Shown here in pieces: positions 40,048-51,046 of a stretch of 64,000 nucleotides of DNA. The DNA comes from Shewanella dokdonensis. GTDB taxonomy: Bacteria; Pseudomonadota; Gammaproteobacteria; Enterobacterales; Shewanellaceae. The position numbers and the translations under genes are program-made. Position 1 is the first letter of the stretch. Each line of letters starts with the position of its first letter. The notes under the pieces were generated by a model that saw only the letters and a program-made list of their open reading frames with translations, was not told the DNA's origin and ran no database searches. The stretch lies in assembly GCF_018394335.1 (NCBI RefSeq), contig NZ_CP074572.1, forward strand, positions 1,116,001-1,180,000. Reading direction: 5' to 3'.

Positions 40048-40562
40048 AGCAATGTCCCTTTGGCAGGTAGTTATCCATACTGATGGATGCTGCCTATAGT
40101 AATGAAAAACACTTTAAGTATGAATTAGTTAGAAATTCTTACTGTGGCAGTCATCACACTACAGGCCATCGTGAGCTGTGGTGCCGGTTGAGCTATTTAG
40201 CCTCAATTATAACGAATAAATATTAACCGCAAGGGATGTATGGAAATTTTATCAGCGGCGCAACAGTCACGGTTGGATATCACCGCAACTAACACTTTTG
40301 AAAACATAGCAACCGCGATAGAGACTGCGGTCATGCAGGCATGAGTCTGTCTAAGCATATTCCCTTGCAGATGAGACAATGAGGCAATTACAGTAACTGA
40401 CATAGAAGCAAGCAGCCATCAGTTACCGCTAGTTATTCCCCACAACATTAACGGCATAGTGCAATACTGCTGTCTATCATAACAGCGGCCATGTGCTAGC
40501 GTAACTTTAGAAATTAACAGCTAATTTTCAGCCCATTATCGAGAATGTGATGCGAAGCAGAC
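40048..40562. other. 515-bp gap without a clear gene
   Basis: Lies between the chemoreceptor start and the histidine kinase end, both on the minus strand. The only thing I can point to is a 34-codon frame at 40240-40344 (plus) with AAGGGA upstream. I see no hairpin with a T run and no remnant of a named gene. Confidence 0.5.
40240..40344 (+). CDS. Candidate small protein, 34 residues
   Basis: ATG 40240, TGA 40342-40344, product begins MEILSAAQQSRLDITATN and is rich in Ala and Thr. AAGGGA lies a few bases upstream of the start. Chance cannot be excluded at this length. Confidence 0.2.
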   Translation: MEILSAAQQSRLDITATNTFENIATAIETAVMQA

Positions 40563-41879
40563 TCAGCGTTCATCTTCAGTATCAACACAAGGCAGCCAAA
40601 ACCGCACCTGTAACCCACCGTCTTCACGATTACTGATCGCCAGTTGTCCGCCATGGTTTTCGATGATCTCCCGGCATAGTGCCAGCCCCAATCCGGTGCC
40701 CCCTGCTTTTGTGGAGTAAAAAGGGAGTAGCGCCTGACTCAATGCCTCAGCGGCCATGCCTTCACCGCGATCACTCACCGTTAGCCACTGCCGATGGGGC
40801 GTAATACGCAACTCCAACAGAATATCTGCTGCGGCCGAACCAGCCTCCGCGGCATTTTTTAACAGATTGAGCAACACCTGGCCCAATTGCCGGGCATCGC
40901 CCCACCCGGGGTTTTCCGGTAGCGGTTCAACAATGGTGAAAGGCTGTAAACTCTGGAGAGTATTGAGCAAATCCGGCCAGTTAAACTGACTGCACTGAGG
41001 TAACGGCAATCGTGCGAAATCAGCATATTCCTGCAAAAACGTATTGAGATGGGCACTGCGCTCACTAATAGTATCGAATATCCGCGCCAAGACTTTGGGG
41101 TCAGCATTTGTCTGTAGCAATCGTTGTCCGGAATGGGCCATGGAACTGATGGGCGCCAGTGAATTATTCAGCTCGTGGCTGATCACCCGGATCACTTTTT
41201 TCCAGGTCTGGATCTCCGCCCGCGTTAATTCCTGTGTCAATGGTTTGAACTGATACAGATGATGTTGCACGCCGTTCATCCGCATAACGGCACAATTCAG
41301 ATGCCAAATCTGCTGTTGTTGCTGGCGGTTGATGGAAAACACCCCAGATTTTGCTTTCTGCAACAGCTTGGCGATTTCGTCCTGATCGCCAACCAACTCC
41401 GGCAAACGCTTACCCTCTAACGGCGAACCCTGGGCGAGCAAATGCCGTGCAGCCAGATTGGCATACAACACCCGTCGCTGTTCATCCGTCAACACAATGG
41501 CCAAACTGGTATTTTGTAATACCGAATCCAGTAACAGTTCACGTTGATAAATGTGTGCCCGTTGTTTGCGTAAGCGCGCGGTTGCCGTATTAAACAAGGC
41601 GGCCAGTTCCCGCCATTCATCATGACCATCGAGTGTCAGCGACACCGAAAAATCATGGTCCTGAAAATTCAACAGTCCGGTGGTTAATGCCTGTAACCCA
41701 CAATTGATACGGCGAGTGATGTAGCGCCCCAAATATAAAGCCAGCAGCAACCCCGCTAGCCCGCCAGCGGCTAAGGCCAGTATCAGCGGCCAGTGCCAAG
41801 TTAACAATAGCCCTGTCACCGCCGCCATCAGCGACAGCGTCAGCAGCAGCACCCATGTGAGTTTGCCTTCAATACTCAA
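40563..41879 (-). CDS. NtrB/AtoS-type sensor histidine kinase
   Basis: 438 residues. Two membrane helices at residues 8-50, HAMP-like linker, PAS domain (LQNTSLAIVLTDEQRRVLYAN), then H-box ISHELNNSLAPISS (phosphoryl-accepting His near 237), N-box LLNLLKNAAEAG, G boxes DRGEGM and GGTGLGLAL. It starts with TTG inside the stop of the response regulator (TTGA overlap), so translation is coupled. Last gene of the export operon. It likely senses a membrane or export-substrate signal. Confidence 0.9.
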   Translation of the reverse strand: MSIEGKLTWVLLLTLSLMAAVTGLLLTWHWPLILALAAGGLAGLLLALYLGRYITRRINCGLQALTTGLLNFQDHDFSVSLTLDGHDEWRELAALFNTATARLRKQRAHIYQRELLLDSVLQNTSLAIVLTDEQRRVLYANLAARHLLAQGSPLEGKRLPELVGDQDEIAKLLQKAKSGVFSINRQQQQQIWHLNCAVMRMNGVQHHLYQFKPLTQELTRAEIQTWKKVIRVISHELNNSLAPISSMAHSGQRLLQTNADPKVLARIFDTISERSAHLNTFLQEYADFARLPLPQCSQFNWPDLLNTLQSLQPFTIVEPLPENPGWGDARQLGQVLLNLLKNAAEAGSAAADILLELRITPHRQWLTVSDRGEGMAAEALSQALLPFYSTKAGGTGLGLALCREIIENHGGQLAISNREDGGLQVRFWLPCVDTEDER

Positions 41880-43206
41880 GCTGAAGCTATCCCGTATTTT
41901 TCCATACGCCGATAAAGCGCCTGCCGTGACAAGCCCAGTTGTCGCGCCGCTTCTGCCAAGGAACTGGTGTTCGCTAACATTTCGCGGATCTGTGTGGCAT
42001 CAGGCTCAAACGCCGCACGTGGCACCACCCCGCAGCGGCAGGTAAACCCAGGTCTGTCAACGTAATCTGTTCTCCTTGAGCCAGTAAATCAGCGCGGATC
42101 AAGGTATTTTGCAATTCGCGCACATTGCCGGGCCAGCTATAGGCTTCCAATGCCCGCACCGCTTCAGTGGTCAAAGCTCGGCCCCGCAAAAAATGCCGGG
42201 CCAACGGCAAAATATCATCAGGTCGCTGGTGCAACGGCGGTAATTGCAATTCAATCACATTCAAACGGTAATACAGATCTTCACGAAATTCGCCGCTGCG
42301 GATAGCTTGGGGCAAGTCAGTGTTAGTGGCTGAAATCAACCGCACCCGGCAACGACGAGTCTGAGAGGAACCAAGACGTTCGAATTCCCCTGTCTGCAAT
42401 ACCCGCAACAGTTTCATCTGCCCAGAGAGTGACAGATTGCCAATTTCATCCAGAAACAAGGTGCCACCATCGGCGGCCTCAAAACGGCCAATACGGGTTT
42501 TGTTAAGGCCGGTATAAGCGCCAGGTTCAGCCCCAAACAGTTCAGCTTCCATCAGCTCATCGGGCAGAGCGCCAGCATTGACACGAATAAACGGGCCACT
42601 CTTGACGGCTGAGTTGTGCTGAATTAACTCAGCAATCTTCTCCTTACCGGCACCATTGGCACCGGTGATCAATATCGGCACATCTGCCCGAGCTACCTGC
42701 AACGCGGTTTCCACCAGCCGCTGCATGGCATCTGACTGGTAGATAAGACCGCTGAGATCAAAACGTTTTGCCAGTTGCTGTCGCCGCTCTGCCAGCGCTT
42801 GCTGCTGCTGGCGCTGACGCCTTGATAACTCTGACAGTTCCAGCAGATTGGTCACTGTTGCCAGCAGTTTGGCATCGTCCCACGGTTTGCCCAGATAATC
42901 GGCAGCGCCAGCTTTCACCAGTTCCACCGCCATCTCCAACTCGGTCCAGGCGGTCAACAGGATCAGCGGCAGATCGGGATACTGCTCCCGAATCGCATAA
43001 AACAGCTGCCGCCCCTCTTCACCACTACTCTGATCGCGACTGAAATTCATATCTTGGATCACCAAGGCAATATCCTGCCGCGCCAGCCGCTGTAACCCGG
43101 CTATCGGCGTGGCGGCCGTCTCGGCATTAAAGCCATGCACGGCCAGCAGCAAGGAGAGGGCCTCACATACTGCCGGATTATCATCAATGATAAGAATGGT
43201 ATCCAT
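41876..43206 (-). CDS. Sigma-54-dependent response regulator, frame broken near the end
   Basis: About 443 residues. Receiver domain (IIDDNP, phosphoryl-accepting Asp in VIQDMNFS, Lys in YLGKPWDD), then AAA+ domain with Walker A GANGAGKE, a GAFTGA-type loop that reads GAYTGL, Walker B GTLFLDEIG, and a Fis-type helix-turn-helix LAEAARQLGLSRQALYRRM at the end. The break in a G run near 42030 hides the DNA-binding part until one G is restored. The Tyr and Leu in the sigma-54 contact loop are unusual. It probably activates its own operon from repeats at 47977. Confidence 0.88.
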
Positions 43207-43221
43207 GCTCAGTCACTTGTC

Positions 43222-44427
43222 TTAGATATTACGGGTCGCCAATGCCGGTGAAATCCGCATGGTACGCCAGGCTGGCACCAATGCGGCCAAGATCCCGAGT
43301 AACCATACAGCGCCCATGCCATTCAGCAGATAGGACACAGGCAAGGCGGTCATACTGTAATGCTGCACCATCAGCTGATTAATCACCAGCGATATGATCA
43401 CGCCGACAGCAATACCAATGCCGGTAATGACAACATTTTCCAGCAAAAAATAACGGATGATGGCCAACTGTGTTGCCCCAAGTGCCCGGCGGATACCTAT
43501 CTGCCGCCGCCGCTGGTTTACCCACAACAAAGTCAACCCGACAATTCCCAAACCGGTCACCGCTGAGACCAAAATAATGGTGGCAGTCATCATCACCACC
43601 ATTGAGCGGTCGCGCCGATATGAATCGTATTTGTTTTCAGCCATAGAGCGAACATTACGCACTATCCGGTTAGGATCGAGTTTCTCCAGTAATTCCGGCA
43701 CCTTAACCATCAGTTGTTGACATTGCTGCGGCTGACAACGAATCACATAGTTGGGCGGATAATTAGTGGCAAAACGTGGGATAAACGCCACACCATCAAC
43801 ATAACCGGGTTTGACATAGGACACCATTGCCGACGTCACCACCCCCACCACCGGCAAGCCGTTAAGCAGTTTACCGGTTGGATCCACATCTTTACCGAAT
43901 AGCTTATCGGCTAACGAACGGCTCAGCACTACCGCCTTGATGCTATCAGCGCCATCCTCCAGTGTTGAACTAGCGGTAATTTCACTATCGTCAATAAAAC
44001 GCCCAGAGAGCAATGTGAGCCCTAGCGTATTGAGGCCGTGACTATCGGTGGAGAACAGATCGGCAATGGCCGACAGCGGTTTCTGGGGATCTTCTTCATT
44101 ATTCAGGTCACTAGAGCTGCCAGAGTTAGACAGTGGGGCAGTATTACCGAATGAGGCGTCTATCACGCCAGGTAACTGCCGGATCTCGTGTAGATCCCGC
44201 TGTACATCTTGATAGCTGAAGTTGGTTTCACTCAAAGGCGCTAACTGCAGCGCAAACAGATGTTGATCATCAATACCGGTTGGGCGCTCAATAATCTGTC
44301 GCCGTTGCTCAACCACAAACGTAGCATTGGCAACAATGCCCAGTGTCAGTGCGGTCTGAATAATGATCAGTATCGCACCGGTTTTATTGCGCCACAGGGT
44401 ACGCACTATGGGGCCGAATTCAAACAT
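43222..44427 (-). CDS. FtsX/MacB-like permease subunit
   Basis: 401 residues. One N-terminal membrane helix, a periplasmic domain of about 230 residues, and three C-terminal helices with the FtsX pattern (RRQIGIRRALGATQLAIIRYFLLENVVI). Works with the second permease and the ATPase below as a heterodimer. 15 bp before the response regulator. Intact. Confidence 0.87.
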   Translation of the reverse strand: MFEFGPIVRTLWRNKTGAILIIIQTALTLGIVANATFVVEQRRQIIERPTGIDDQHLFALQLAPLSETNFSYQDVQRDLHEIRQLPGVIDASFGNTAPLSNSGSSSDLNNEEDPQKPLSAIADLFSTDSHGLNTLGLTLLSGRFIDDSEITASSTLEDGADSIKAVVLSRSLADKLFGKDVDPTGKLLNGLPVVGVVTSAMVSYVKPGYVDGVAFIPRFATNYPPNYVIRCQPQQCQQLMVKVPELLEKLDPNRIVRNVRSMAENKYDSYRRDRSMVVMMTATIILVSAVTGLGIVGLTLLWVNQRRRQIGIRRALGATQLAIIRYFLLENVVITGIGIAVGVIISLVINQLMVQHYSMTALPVSYLLNGMGAVWLLGILAALVPAWRTMRISPALATRNI

Positions 44428-44436
44428 GGTGCTCTC

Positions 44437-45794
44437 CTATTGATTTTTCAGGTAGTAAGCCGGAGACGTGGTGCTGATACGCCAAGCGGGGTAACAACCG
44501 GCAATCAAGCTGGCCAGTACAGCCAGTGCAATGGTTAACAACAATGTCAGACCATCACTGTAAACGACTGCGGCTTCCTCACGGCTAACCAACATGCGGA
44601 TCAGCCCCAAGCCGAGCTGACTCAGTGCGATCCCTAACAAGCCCCCAAGCCCACCGATAACACCGCTTTCCACCAGATTTTGAATAAAAATGGCACTGCG
44701 GCTGGCCCCTAAAGCACGACGTATGCCGGTTTCTGGAGCCTGCTTTAGTAGTTTGGCTAACAGTAATGCGATGGTGTTGATAATACACACCGCCAGAAAG
44801 ACCAATGCCAGCCAGGTCATCACCCGGGTATCGTTGCTAACCACCTGATTCAACGCCAGCCATTGCGATGGCGTAGACAGCGCATACTTAAAGTCGCGCT
44901 CAAAAAAGTCACTTTTGCGCTGCTCATCAAAATAGTTATGCAAATAACTGACAAACGCATTCTTAGTGTCGGCGTCTGGTAATTCCACCCAATACTGCAA
45001 CCAGAAATAACGCTCCTGTAGGATGCGCTCGTACTGCTGCTCAGGCGTTAAAGGGCCATCTTGCTGTGGTCGTGGGTGACTGGATGAATAGGTCATATTG
45101 CCATAAGGCATCATCCGCAATGCCCGATGTAAGCCAAAGGGTAGATAGATACTGGCATTCCCCCAAAGGCACCCTGCGTCAGATCCTGCACCGAGGGCTT
45201 TGGATTGAAATCCTCAACCACGCCAATCACCTGGTAAGGACGACCATCCAGTTGCAAACTGCGGCCAACTGAATTTTCACCATTAAACAAGCGCTGGTTC
45301 ATGGTGCGGTCAATCACCACCTGATAACGAGCATCGTTATCGGCACTGTTATCCCACACTTGCCCATAGAGAAATGGCACGCCAAACAGCGCAAAGAAAT
45401 CGCGACTGGTGACCCGCACCAGTTCTTTGCTAGGCCGGACCTGATTGTTATCCAGTGACAATGCTGCCGCCCAACGATGCATAGCCGCCTGATGTGGCGG
45501 AATACCTGAACGTAATAAAGCAGTGACAGTGCGGTAAGACAGCAGGAAGGGCAAACCGTTGCTCAGCTTATTGCTGCTGGTAGCGCCACTGTCCCCCGCC
45601 GAGGCATTATCAATCTGCAAGGCATACAGGGTATCGTTTTTGGCAGCCAGGCCATTAGCGGACATCACGTGTTGCAAGGTCAGCATGGTCATGGAGACTG
45701 CCACGCCTACCGCTAATGTGAGGATCATCAGCAATGACATCACCGGGGTGCGCCGCACCGAGAGCCAAGCCAATTGCAGGTAGTAACTCAGCAT
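44437..45794 (-). CDS. FtsX/MacB-like permease subunit, frame broken once
   Basis: About 452 residues in two frames (45794-45111 and 45120-44437). One more G in the run near 45160 gives AFGGNASIYLPFGLHRALRM. Layout as in its partner: N-terminal helix, long periplasmic domain, C-terminal FtsX helices (APETGIRRALGASRSAIFIQNLVESGV). The two permeases differ clearly, so the exporter is a heterodimer. AAGGAG precedes the start, 9 bp after the ATPase gene. Confidence 0.87.
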
Positions 45795-45803
45795 GATGGC
45801 TCC

Positions 45804-46498
45804 TTATACCGCTGCCGCAGTTGCGTTAAAACCGTGAAAATCCGCGACTTCACCATCCACTATCTGGATGTTGCGCTGAGCGCGACGCGCCAGATCCGGG
45901 TCATGAGTTACCATGATGATGGTGGTTCCTTGGCTGTTAATCTGTTCCAACAGTTCCATCACCTGCCTTGCCATAATTGAGTCGAGATTACCTGTGGGTT
46001 CGTCCGCCAGCAGAAATGCGGGCTCGCCGGCTAAGGCTCTGGCAATAGCGGCACGCTGCTGCTGACCACCACTGAGCTGAGAAGGCAGGTGTTTGTGACG
46101 AGCGGCCAAGCCCACTTGCTCCAGCGCTTTATCGATACGCCGCTGCCGCTCCTTGCGACCAAAACCGCGGTAGCGCAATGGCACATCGACATTGTCATAC
46201 ACATTCAAATCAGGGATAAGATTAAACCCCTGAAAGATAAAACCTATTTTTTCATTTCTCAGTTTGGAGCGGGCGCTGTCAGACAAGCCGCTAACACTGA
46301 TACCATCCAGCAGATAGCGGCCGTTATCAAATTGCTCCAGCAAACCGGCGATGTTCAAAAAGTGGTTTTGCCTGCGCCGGATGGCCCGGTCACCGAGACA
46401 AATTCGCCTGAATGCACATGCAGATTAAAATCCCGTAAGGCATGAGTGGCGACGGTTTCGGTACGATAAACCTTGCTGATGTTTTCCATCTGCAGCAT
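45804..46498 (-). CDS. ABC exporter ATPase (MacB/LolD-type), frame broken once
   Basis: 231 residues. Start ATG 46498 with GGGAGA. Walker [10 protein letters not shown] is immediately followed by the break (T run near 46358; one more T gives TTFLNIAGLLEQFDNG). Signature LSGGQQQR, Walker B FLLADEPTGNLDS and the H-loop VTHD. This is the energy unit for the two FtsX-like permeases. Confidence 0.9.
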
Positions 46499-46615
46499 AG
46501 CGGTGTTCTCCCTGTGGTTCAGGTCGTCAAAAATTCAGTTAGCGGCATATTGCGCCGCAGCGTAAAAAATACGGCACACTCCCTGTGCCAACGTCGGGAA
46601 GTCTCCTTAACAAGC

Positions 46616-47885
46616 TCAATCGGTCAGCAATAAGCTGTCGGCCGTTTTAAAACGACTGGTATCAGACACTATCACCTGCTGTCCGGGTTTAACGCCGCTG
46701 GTGATTTCGACATATTTGAAACCGCTAGCACCCAGTGTTAACGGCACCCGTCTGGCCTGATTGCCCTCGACCACAAACACGCTGCGGCCGTTGTCTGAGT
46801 CCACAAAACTGCCACGGTCGACCCGGATTACCTGCTGGCGATTTTCGAGTAAGATCCGGCCAGAAAGCCGTTGGTTCTGGCGGATCTGTGCTGGTGTCTC
46901 TGCCGAGAAACCTAACCGTGCCACAACCTGCCCATTGGTGATTTCTGGACTAATCGCAGCGATTTGCCCTGGATACTGATGACCATCAGAGGAGATCTCT
47001 ACCGGCATGTTCAGCGCGAGATCGTTGGCATAACTTTCAGGCACCATTACCTCGACTTCATAGCCGGATAGATCCACAACAGTCAGTAATGGCTGATAAG
47101 CCAGGCACCGCAGCCTTCTGCGCTTCCGCGAGGCTCCCAACCATGCCATCCACCGGCGACAACACCTGCAGGTTATCGGCCTGCCGCTGCCACTCGGCCA
47201 CCAGCAGTTGCTGTGCTTTGATCTGTTGTGCCAGGGTTTCCTCTTCATAGCGGATAGACTGCCGCGCTAATGTCAGCGAGGCCTGTGACTGTTTGAATAC
47301 CACCTCGGCGCGCGCCAGTTCGTCCTTACTGCGTTGGTAGTCACGATCACTGATCACCTTATCCTGCCGCGCATCGGCATTACGCTGTAACTCGCGGTTG
47401 GCGGCATTAAGATCCACCTGTGCCAAGTCCTGCGCCTGTTGTTTTTCTAGCAGATCGCGCTTGGCTTTAATGCGGTGTTGTTCTAACTCGCCTTGTAACT
47501 GTGCCAGGGTTGCCTGTTGCTGTTTTAGCTGTGAGGTAGTTTGAGGGCTGTCCAACTGAGCCAGTAGCTGACCACTGTTAACCCTATCGCCAGCTTTCAC
47601 CTTATAGGTCACTATCCCCTGGGCGGTGCTGTAAAGCGTGGGGCTGTTAGCCGCCACAACCTTGCCCTGAACACTGAGATCCCGCTGCACATCGCCAGTA
47701 GATACGGTGGCAATCTGCACTGAGGCTCTTGGCACCGTCATATCGGTAGCGGCGGCCAACTGCCAGCGCTGGACTAACAGCGCTATCAGCGCGACTAGGA
47801 TCAGCGCAATGGCGCCATATATGCCGTAACGGGACTTAAACTTCGGCTGCAGTATTACATCTTGGCCCGCGGTATCTCTGATCAT
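46616..47885 (-). CDS. Membrane-fusion (HlyD/MacA-like) adaptor protein, frame broken once
   Basis: About 423 residues in two frames (47885-47058 and 47248-46616). N-terminal membrane anchor (residues 22-42), biotinyl-lipoyl half motif (YSTAQGIVTYKVKAGDRVNSGQLLAQLD), a long coiled coil, the second lipoyl half (VLSPVDGMVGSLAEAQ), beta-barrel. The break near 47100 needs two bases back or one removed. ATG 47885 follows GGGGAA. It bridges the inner-membrane exporter to an outer-membrane channel. First gene of the operon. Confidence 0.88.
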
Positions 47886-47917
47886 ATCGTTCCCCGATAG
47901 TTGTCTGACTGTGATTA

Positions 47918-47933
47918 AACAAGTTTCAGGCCA
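47918..47933 (-). promoter_or_regulatory. Sigma-54 promoter candidate of the export operon
   Basis: On the minus strand TGGCCTGAAACTTGTT: GG and TTG stand at the right distance, but the -12 has GT in place of GC. It lies 33 bp before the start of the adaptor gene. Confidence 0.45.
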
Positions 47934-47976
47934 ACATTTAACACACTGTTTTTATTGTATTTAAATTGAATCACCT

Positions 47977-48011
47977 GTCCGTTTCTGGTGTCCGCCGTCC
48001 GTCACTGTCCG
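47977..48011. repeat. Four GTCCG repeats, possible activator site
   Basis: GTCCG begins at 47977, 47990, 47997 and 48007; three copies read TGTCCG or CGTCCG in context. The block is about 70-105 bp upstream of the expected transcription start of the export operon, the usual place for enhancers bound by sigma-54 activators. It also faces the divergent chemoreceptor. Confidence 0.5.
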
Positions 48012-48091
48012 CGCTTAAAAGTTCCACGCGATTTATGGACTATGCTTAAAGTCACCGAATGCAGGTGTATTTTCAGGGAAGGAATCTCGCG

Positions 48092-49744
48092 ATGAAATTT
48101 TTCAATCACTTACCCATCAGAATACAGATAGCAACGCCGATTATGTTGCTCACGCTGTTGATACTGTTGCTGGCAGTAGTGGGTTGGTATAACAGCATAC
48201 AGATGGTGTACAAAATCCGGATGTTGACTGATCATCTGGCACCCGCGTCTGAATTGGTGCTCAATGCGGATCGTGACCTGTATCAGGCTGCGGTGGCATT
48301 GCGTGATTACAAAGTACAGGCGCAGCGACAGCTGGATAACGCTACCGTTAAAAAAGTCGCGATACAGTGCTGGAAAACCGACAGCAGGCTTATGATCGTA
48401 TGCTGCAATCGCGAGCGATGGCATCCATTGAGGGTGAAACTCTATCCGGAGCGGAATGCAGATTTCGAACGCGCCTATAACGAGTGGAAAACACTCACAG
48501 AGCAGATCATGCAAGCTATAGAACAGCAGGATTTCGATAAGGCTTATGAACTGTTAGTGGGTCCACACGAACAGCTGTTCAGCACTTTGCGTGGCTTTTA
48601 TGACCAGTTTGAAGAAGAGCTGACAGCCCAACGGCAACGGATCTCCGCCGCCACATTGCAACAAGAAACAGAGCAGCTATACATCATTCTTGGCATTGCT
48701 TGCCTGGCGATTATTTTCGGCGTGCTGTTTACCCTGATCATTCCCAAAACCATCAGTGGCACCATTGATGGCGTTACCGCCAAGATGGCTCAGCTAAGTC
48801 AATCCGGCGGCGATCTGACCTTACGTTTACCCGCAATGGGGGATAATGAGCTAGGTAAATTGATCAATGCCATTAATAGCTTCATCCATTATCTACAGCA
48901 GTTGATCCGCCAGGTAAACGATGAAACCCGCAATATCCATGCACATACTGCGGCACTGGTTGAGGCATCATCCTCCACAGGCAACAGCGCTACCGAACAG
49001 TTCCGTTATATTGAAGATGCCGTCAGTGCAGTATCCGAGATGAACAGCGCCGTTAAAGAGATCACCCATCAAACCCAGCAATCGTCAGATAAGGCCCACA
49101 ATGCCCAGCAGGAGATGCAACAGTCACATCAACAGATCATCGGCACCATTGAGCAGATTTCTGGCTTGGTCGATGACATGAACAATGCCATCAGCACCAT
49201 CACCCAACTAGAGCAAGAGAGTAAGAATATTATTTCGGTACTGGATGTCATTGGTGGCATCGCCGACCAAACTAACCTGCTGGCGCTAAATGCCGCAATT
49301 GAGGCTGCACGCGCCGGCGACTCTGGTCGCGGCTTCGCGGTGGTGGCCGATGAGGTAAGGGCCTTAGCGATGAAGACCCAGGAATCGACCCAGAATATCC
49401 AGAGTATGATCGACCGGCTGAATCAGGGAGTACAACATGCGGTAGAAGTGATCAATCTCAGTTCCGAGCGGGTTAACAGCACGGCCGCCAAAGCGTCAGC
49501 GGCCGGGATCTCGCTGGATCAAATAGTGGTGTTGCTGGACGACATGTTAGGGATTTCGATTCAGATTGCTGCCGCCACTGAACAGCAAAGTACCGTGATT
49601 GACCATATCAACCGCAATATGGAAAACATCAGTGAGCATTCCCATAACGTGTTGGCAAATGCTCAAAATACGTCGAGTGCCAGTGGCGAAGTGTATGAAT
49701 CGTCCAAACGCCTCAATCAGCAGATGCAGCACTTTCACGTGTAA
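48092..49744 (+). CDS. Methyl-accepting chemotaxis protein, with a locally scrambled frame
   Basis: 550 residues as read. ATG 48092 follows AAGGA. Membrane helices near residues 15-35 and 190-215, periplasmic helical sensor between, HAMP, and a signalling tip with [20 protein letters not shown]. The stretch from about 48345 to 48440 reads poorly (many Cys and Trp), while the next frame reads [18 protein letters not shown], a typical sensor helix. So a missing A in the A6 run near 48345 and a second indel near 48435 cancel each other. Ligand unknown; it is divergent from the exporter operon. Confidence 0.9.
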   Translation: MKFFNHLPIRIQIATPIMLLTLLILLLAVVGWYNSIQMVYKIRMLTDHLAPASELVLNADRDLYQAAVALRDYKVQAQRQLDNATVKKVAIQCWKTDSRLMIVCCNRERWHPLRVKLYPERNADFERAYNEWKTLTEQIMQAIEQQDFDKAYELLVGPHEQLFSTLRGFYDQFEEELTAQRQRISAATLQQETEQLYIILGIACLAIIFGVLFTLIIPKTISGTIDGVTAKMAQLSQSGGDLTLRLPAMGDNELGKLINAINSFIHYLQQLIRQVNDETRNIHAHTAALVEASSSTGNSATEQFRYIEDAVSAVSEMNSAVKEITHQTQQSSDKAHNAQQEMQQSHQQIIGTIEQISGLVDDMNNAISTITQLEQESKNIISVLDVIGGIADQTNLLALNAAIEAARAGDSGRGFAVVADEVRALAMKTQESTQNIQSMIDRLNQGVQHAVEVINLSSERVNSTAAKASAAGISLDQIVVLLDDMLGISIQIAAATEQQSTVIDHINRNMENISEHSHNVLANAQNTSSASGEVYESSKRLNQQMQHFHV

Positions 49745-49754
49745 CCGCGGCTGG

Positions 49755-49790
49755 GCTGCCTTGGTTCACCACTACAGCAACCAAGGCAGC
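49755..49790. terminator. Convergent hairpin between the chemoreceptor and lrgB
   Basis: Perfect 12-bp stem GCTGCCTTGGTT / AACCAAGGCAGC with 12-nt loop. Its right arm lies inside the 3' end of lrgB. No long T run. Confidence 0.6.
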
Positions 49791-50476
49791 GACAGCGCTA
49801 GCAAGACACCAAAGATGCTCATGCCCAAGGCAGAAAACGCGCCGCATTCTTCGCCTTCTTCCAACGCTCTAACGGTACCGATGGCATGAGCATTAATACC
49901 GTAGCTCAGCCCTCTCGCCGCAGGTTCTGTCACTCTGGCTAGTTTAAACAACCACGGAGCTAACGCTGCGCCAAAAACACCGGTAATCATCACGAATGCC
50001 GCAGTCAATGACATGCTGCCGCCAAGACTATCTGACACCAGAATAGCGATTGGCATAGTGACTGAACGGGGAGCCAGACTCATCTGCAACACCTCAGAAC
50101 CGCCTAGCAGCCAGCAAAAGAGCACGCTCAGTATAACGGTCAGGCTGCCACCACATACAAGGGTTATCAGGATCGGCCCAAACAACTGGCGAATGCGCCG
50201 GAGCTGACTATACAAAGGCACTGCCAGTGCTATTGTTGCCGGACCGATGAGAAATGCCACAGGCTCGGCAGCCAACTGATAGTCACGATAGGGCACATCC
50301 AACAATAGCAACACAGCAATCACCATAGTAACCGCCACAATTACCGGTTGCAGCAGCACAATTTTGCTTTTGCGATAAAACAGCAATGCCAGTTGGAAGG
50401 CGAGCAGCGTCAGGCCAACCGCAAATTCTGGGGTGGATTTTAATGCTTGCAGGCTCGCCAGCAATGATTCAATCAT
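49772..50476 (-). CDS. lrgB: LrgB/CidB family membrane protein
   Basis: 234 residues, seven to eight membrane helices; APRSVTMPIAILVSDSLGG and GLSYGINAHAIGTVRALEEGEE are the LrgB signatures. The pair LrgAB (YohJK in E. coli) is linked to holin-like control and to pyruvate or glycolate transport. Overlaps lrgA by 8 bp. Confidence 0.92.
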   Translation of the reverse strand: MIESLLASLQALKSTPEFAVGLTLLAFQLALLFYRKSKIVLLQPVIVAVTMVIAVLLLLDVPYRDYQLAAEPVAFLIGPATIALAVPLYSQLRRIRQLFGPILITLVCGGSLTVILSVLFCWLLGGSEVLQMSLAPRSVTMPIAILVSDSLGGSMSLTAAFVMITGVFGAALAPWLFKLARVTEPAARGLSYGINAHAIGTVRALEEGEECGAFSALGMSIFGVLLALSLPWLL

Positions 50477-50834
50477 GGCGCCCTCGCTTTTGTTGTTGGC
50501 GACGAATTAACCATTGCATCAACCAGCCGCTAAGAGGAATGGTGATCAGCATGGCGCCAAATAGTGACCCGGCAATCACCAACCATTGGGACTGTAAAGT
50601 GTCCAGATTATTCATCAGGCCGACACAGGGCACGACCAGCAACAAGGGGAGATACTGCAATAACGGTGACGCGGCGGCTTCCAATGATTTAGGTAAGCGG
50701 CCATAACACAACAGCCAGATAAACAATATCAGTAACCCAATGATTGGGCCGGGTAAACTTGGCAGTAGCCAGTGGTGCAGCATGGCGCCTAACAACTGCA
50801 ATACCACCAGCCAGGTTAAACCATTTACAGGCAA
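50469..50834 (-). CDS. lrgA: LrgA/CidA family membrane protein
   Basis: 121 residues from TTG 50834, which GGAG precedes by 6 bp and which gives the normal LrgA length; the frame is open to 51032, but that part is not family-like. Four membrane helices with LPGPIIGLLILF. Works with LrgB. A divergent glutathione peroxidase gene starts at 51047. Confidence 0.85.
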   Translation of the reverse strand: MPVNGLTWLVVLQLLGAMLHHWLLPSLPGPIIGLLILFIWLLCYGRLPKSLEAAASPLLQYLPLLLVVPCVGLMNNLDTLQSQWLVIAGSLFGAMLITIPLSGWLMQWLIRRQQQKRGRHD

Positions 50835-51046
50835 AGTTGTTCTCCAGTGATTTATCAGCAATAGCTTATAATAAAGCTCAAGATTACCCTGTTTATCAGC
50901 CTCTGCGAAGCTAGCATTAGCAGTCCTCAACGGCTTTAGCGGGAACCATGAATGATTGTTGCAACAGACCACAGCAATCCAGACTTGCAGGTAACAATCA
51001 ACTGGTGCAGTGTGATGCAGATCAAATATCATTCAAGGGAAGTATC

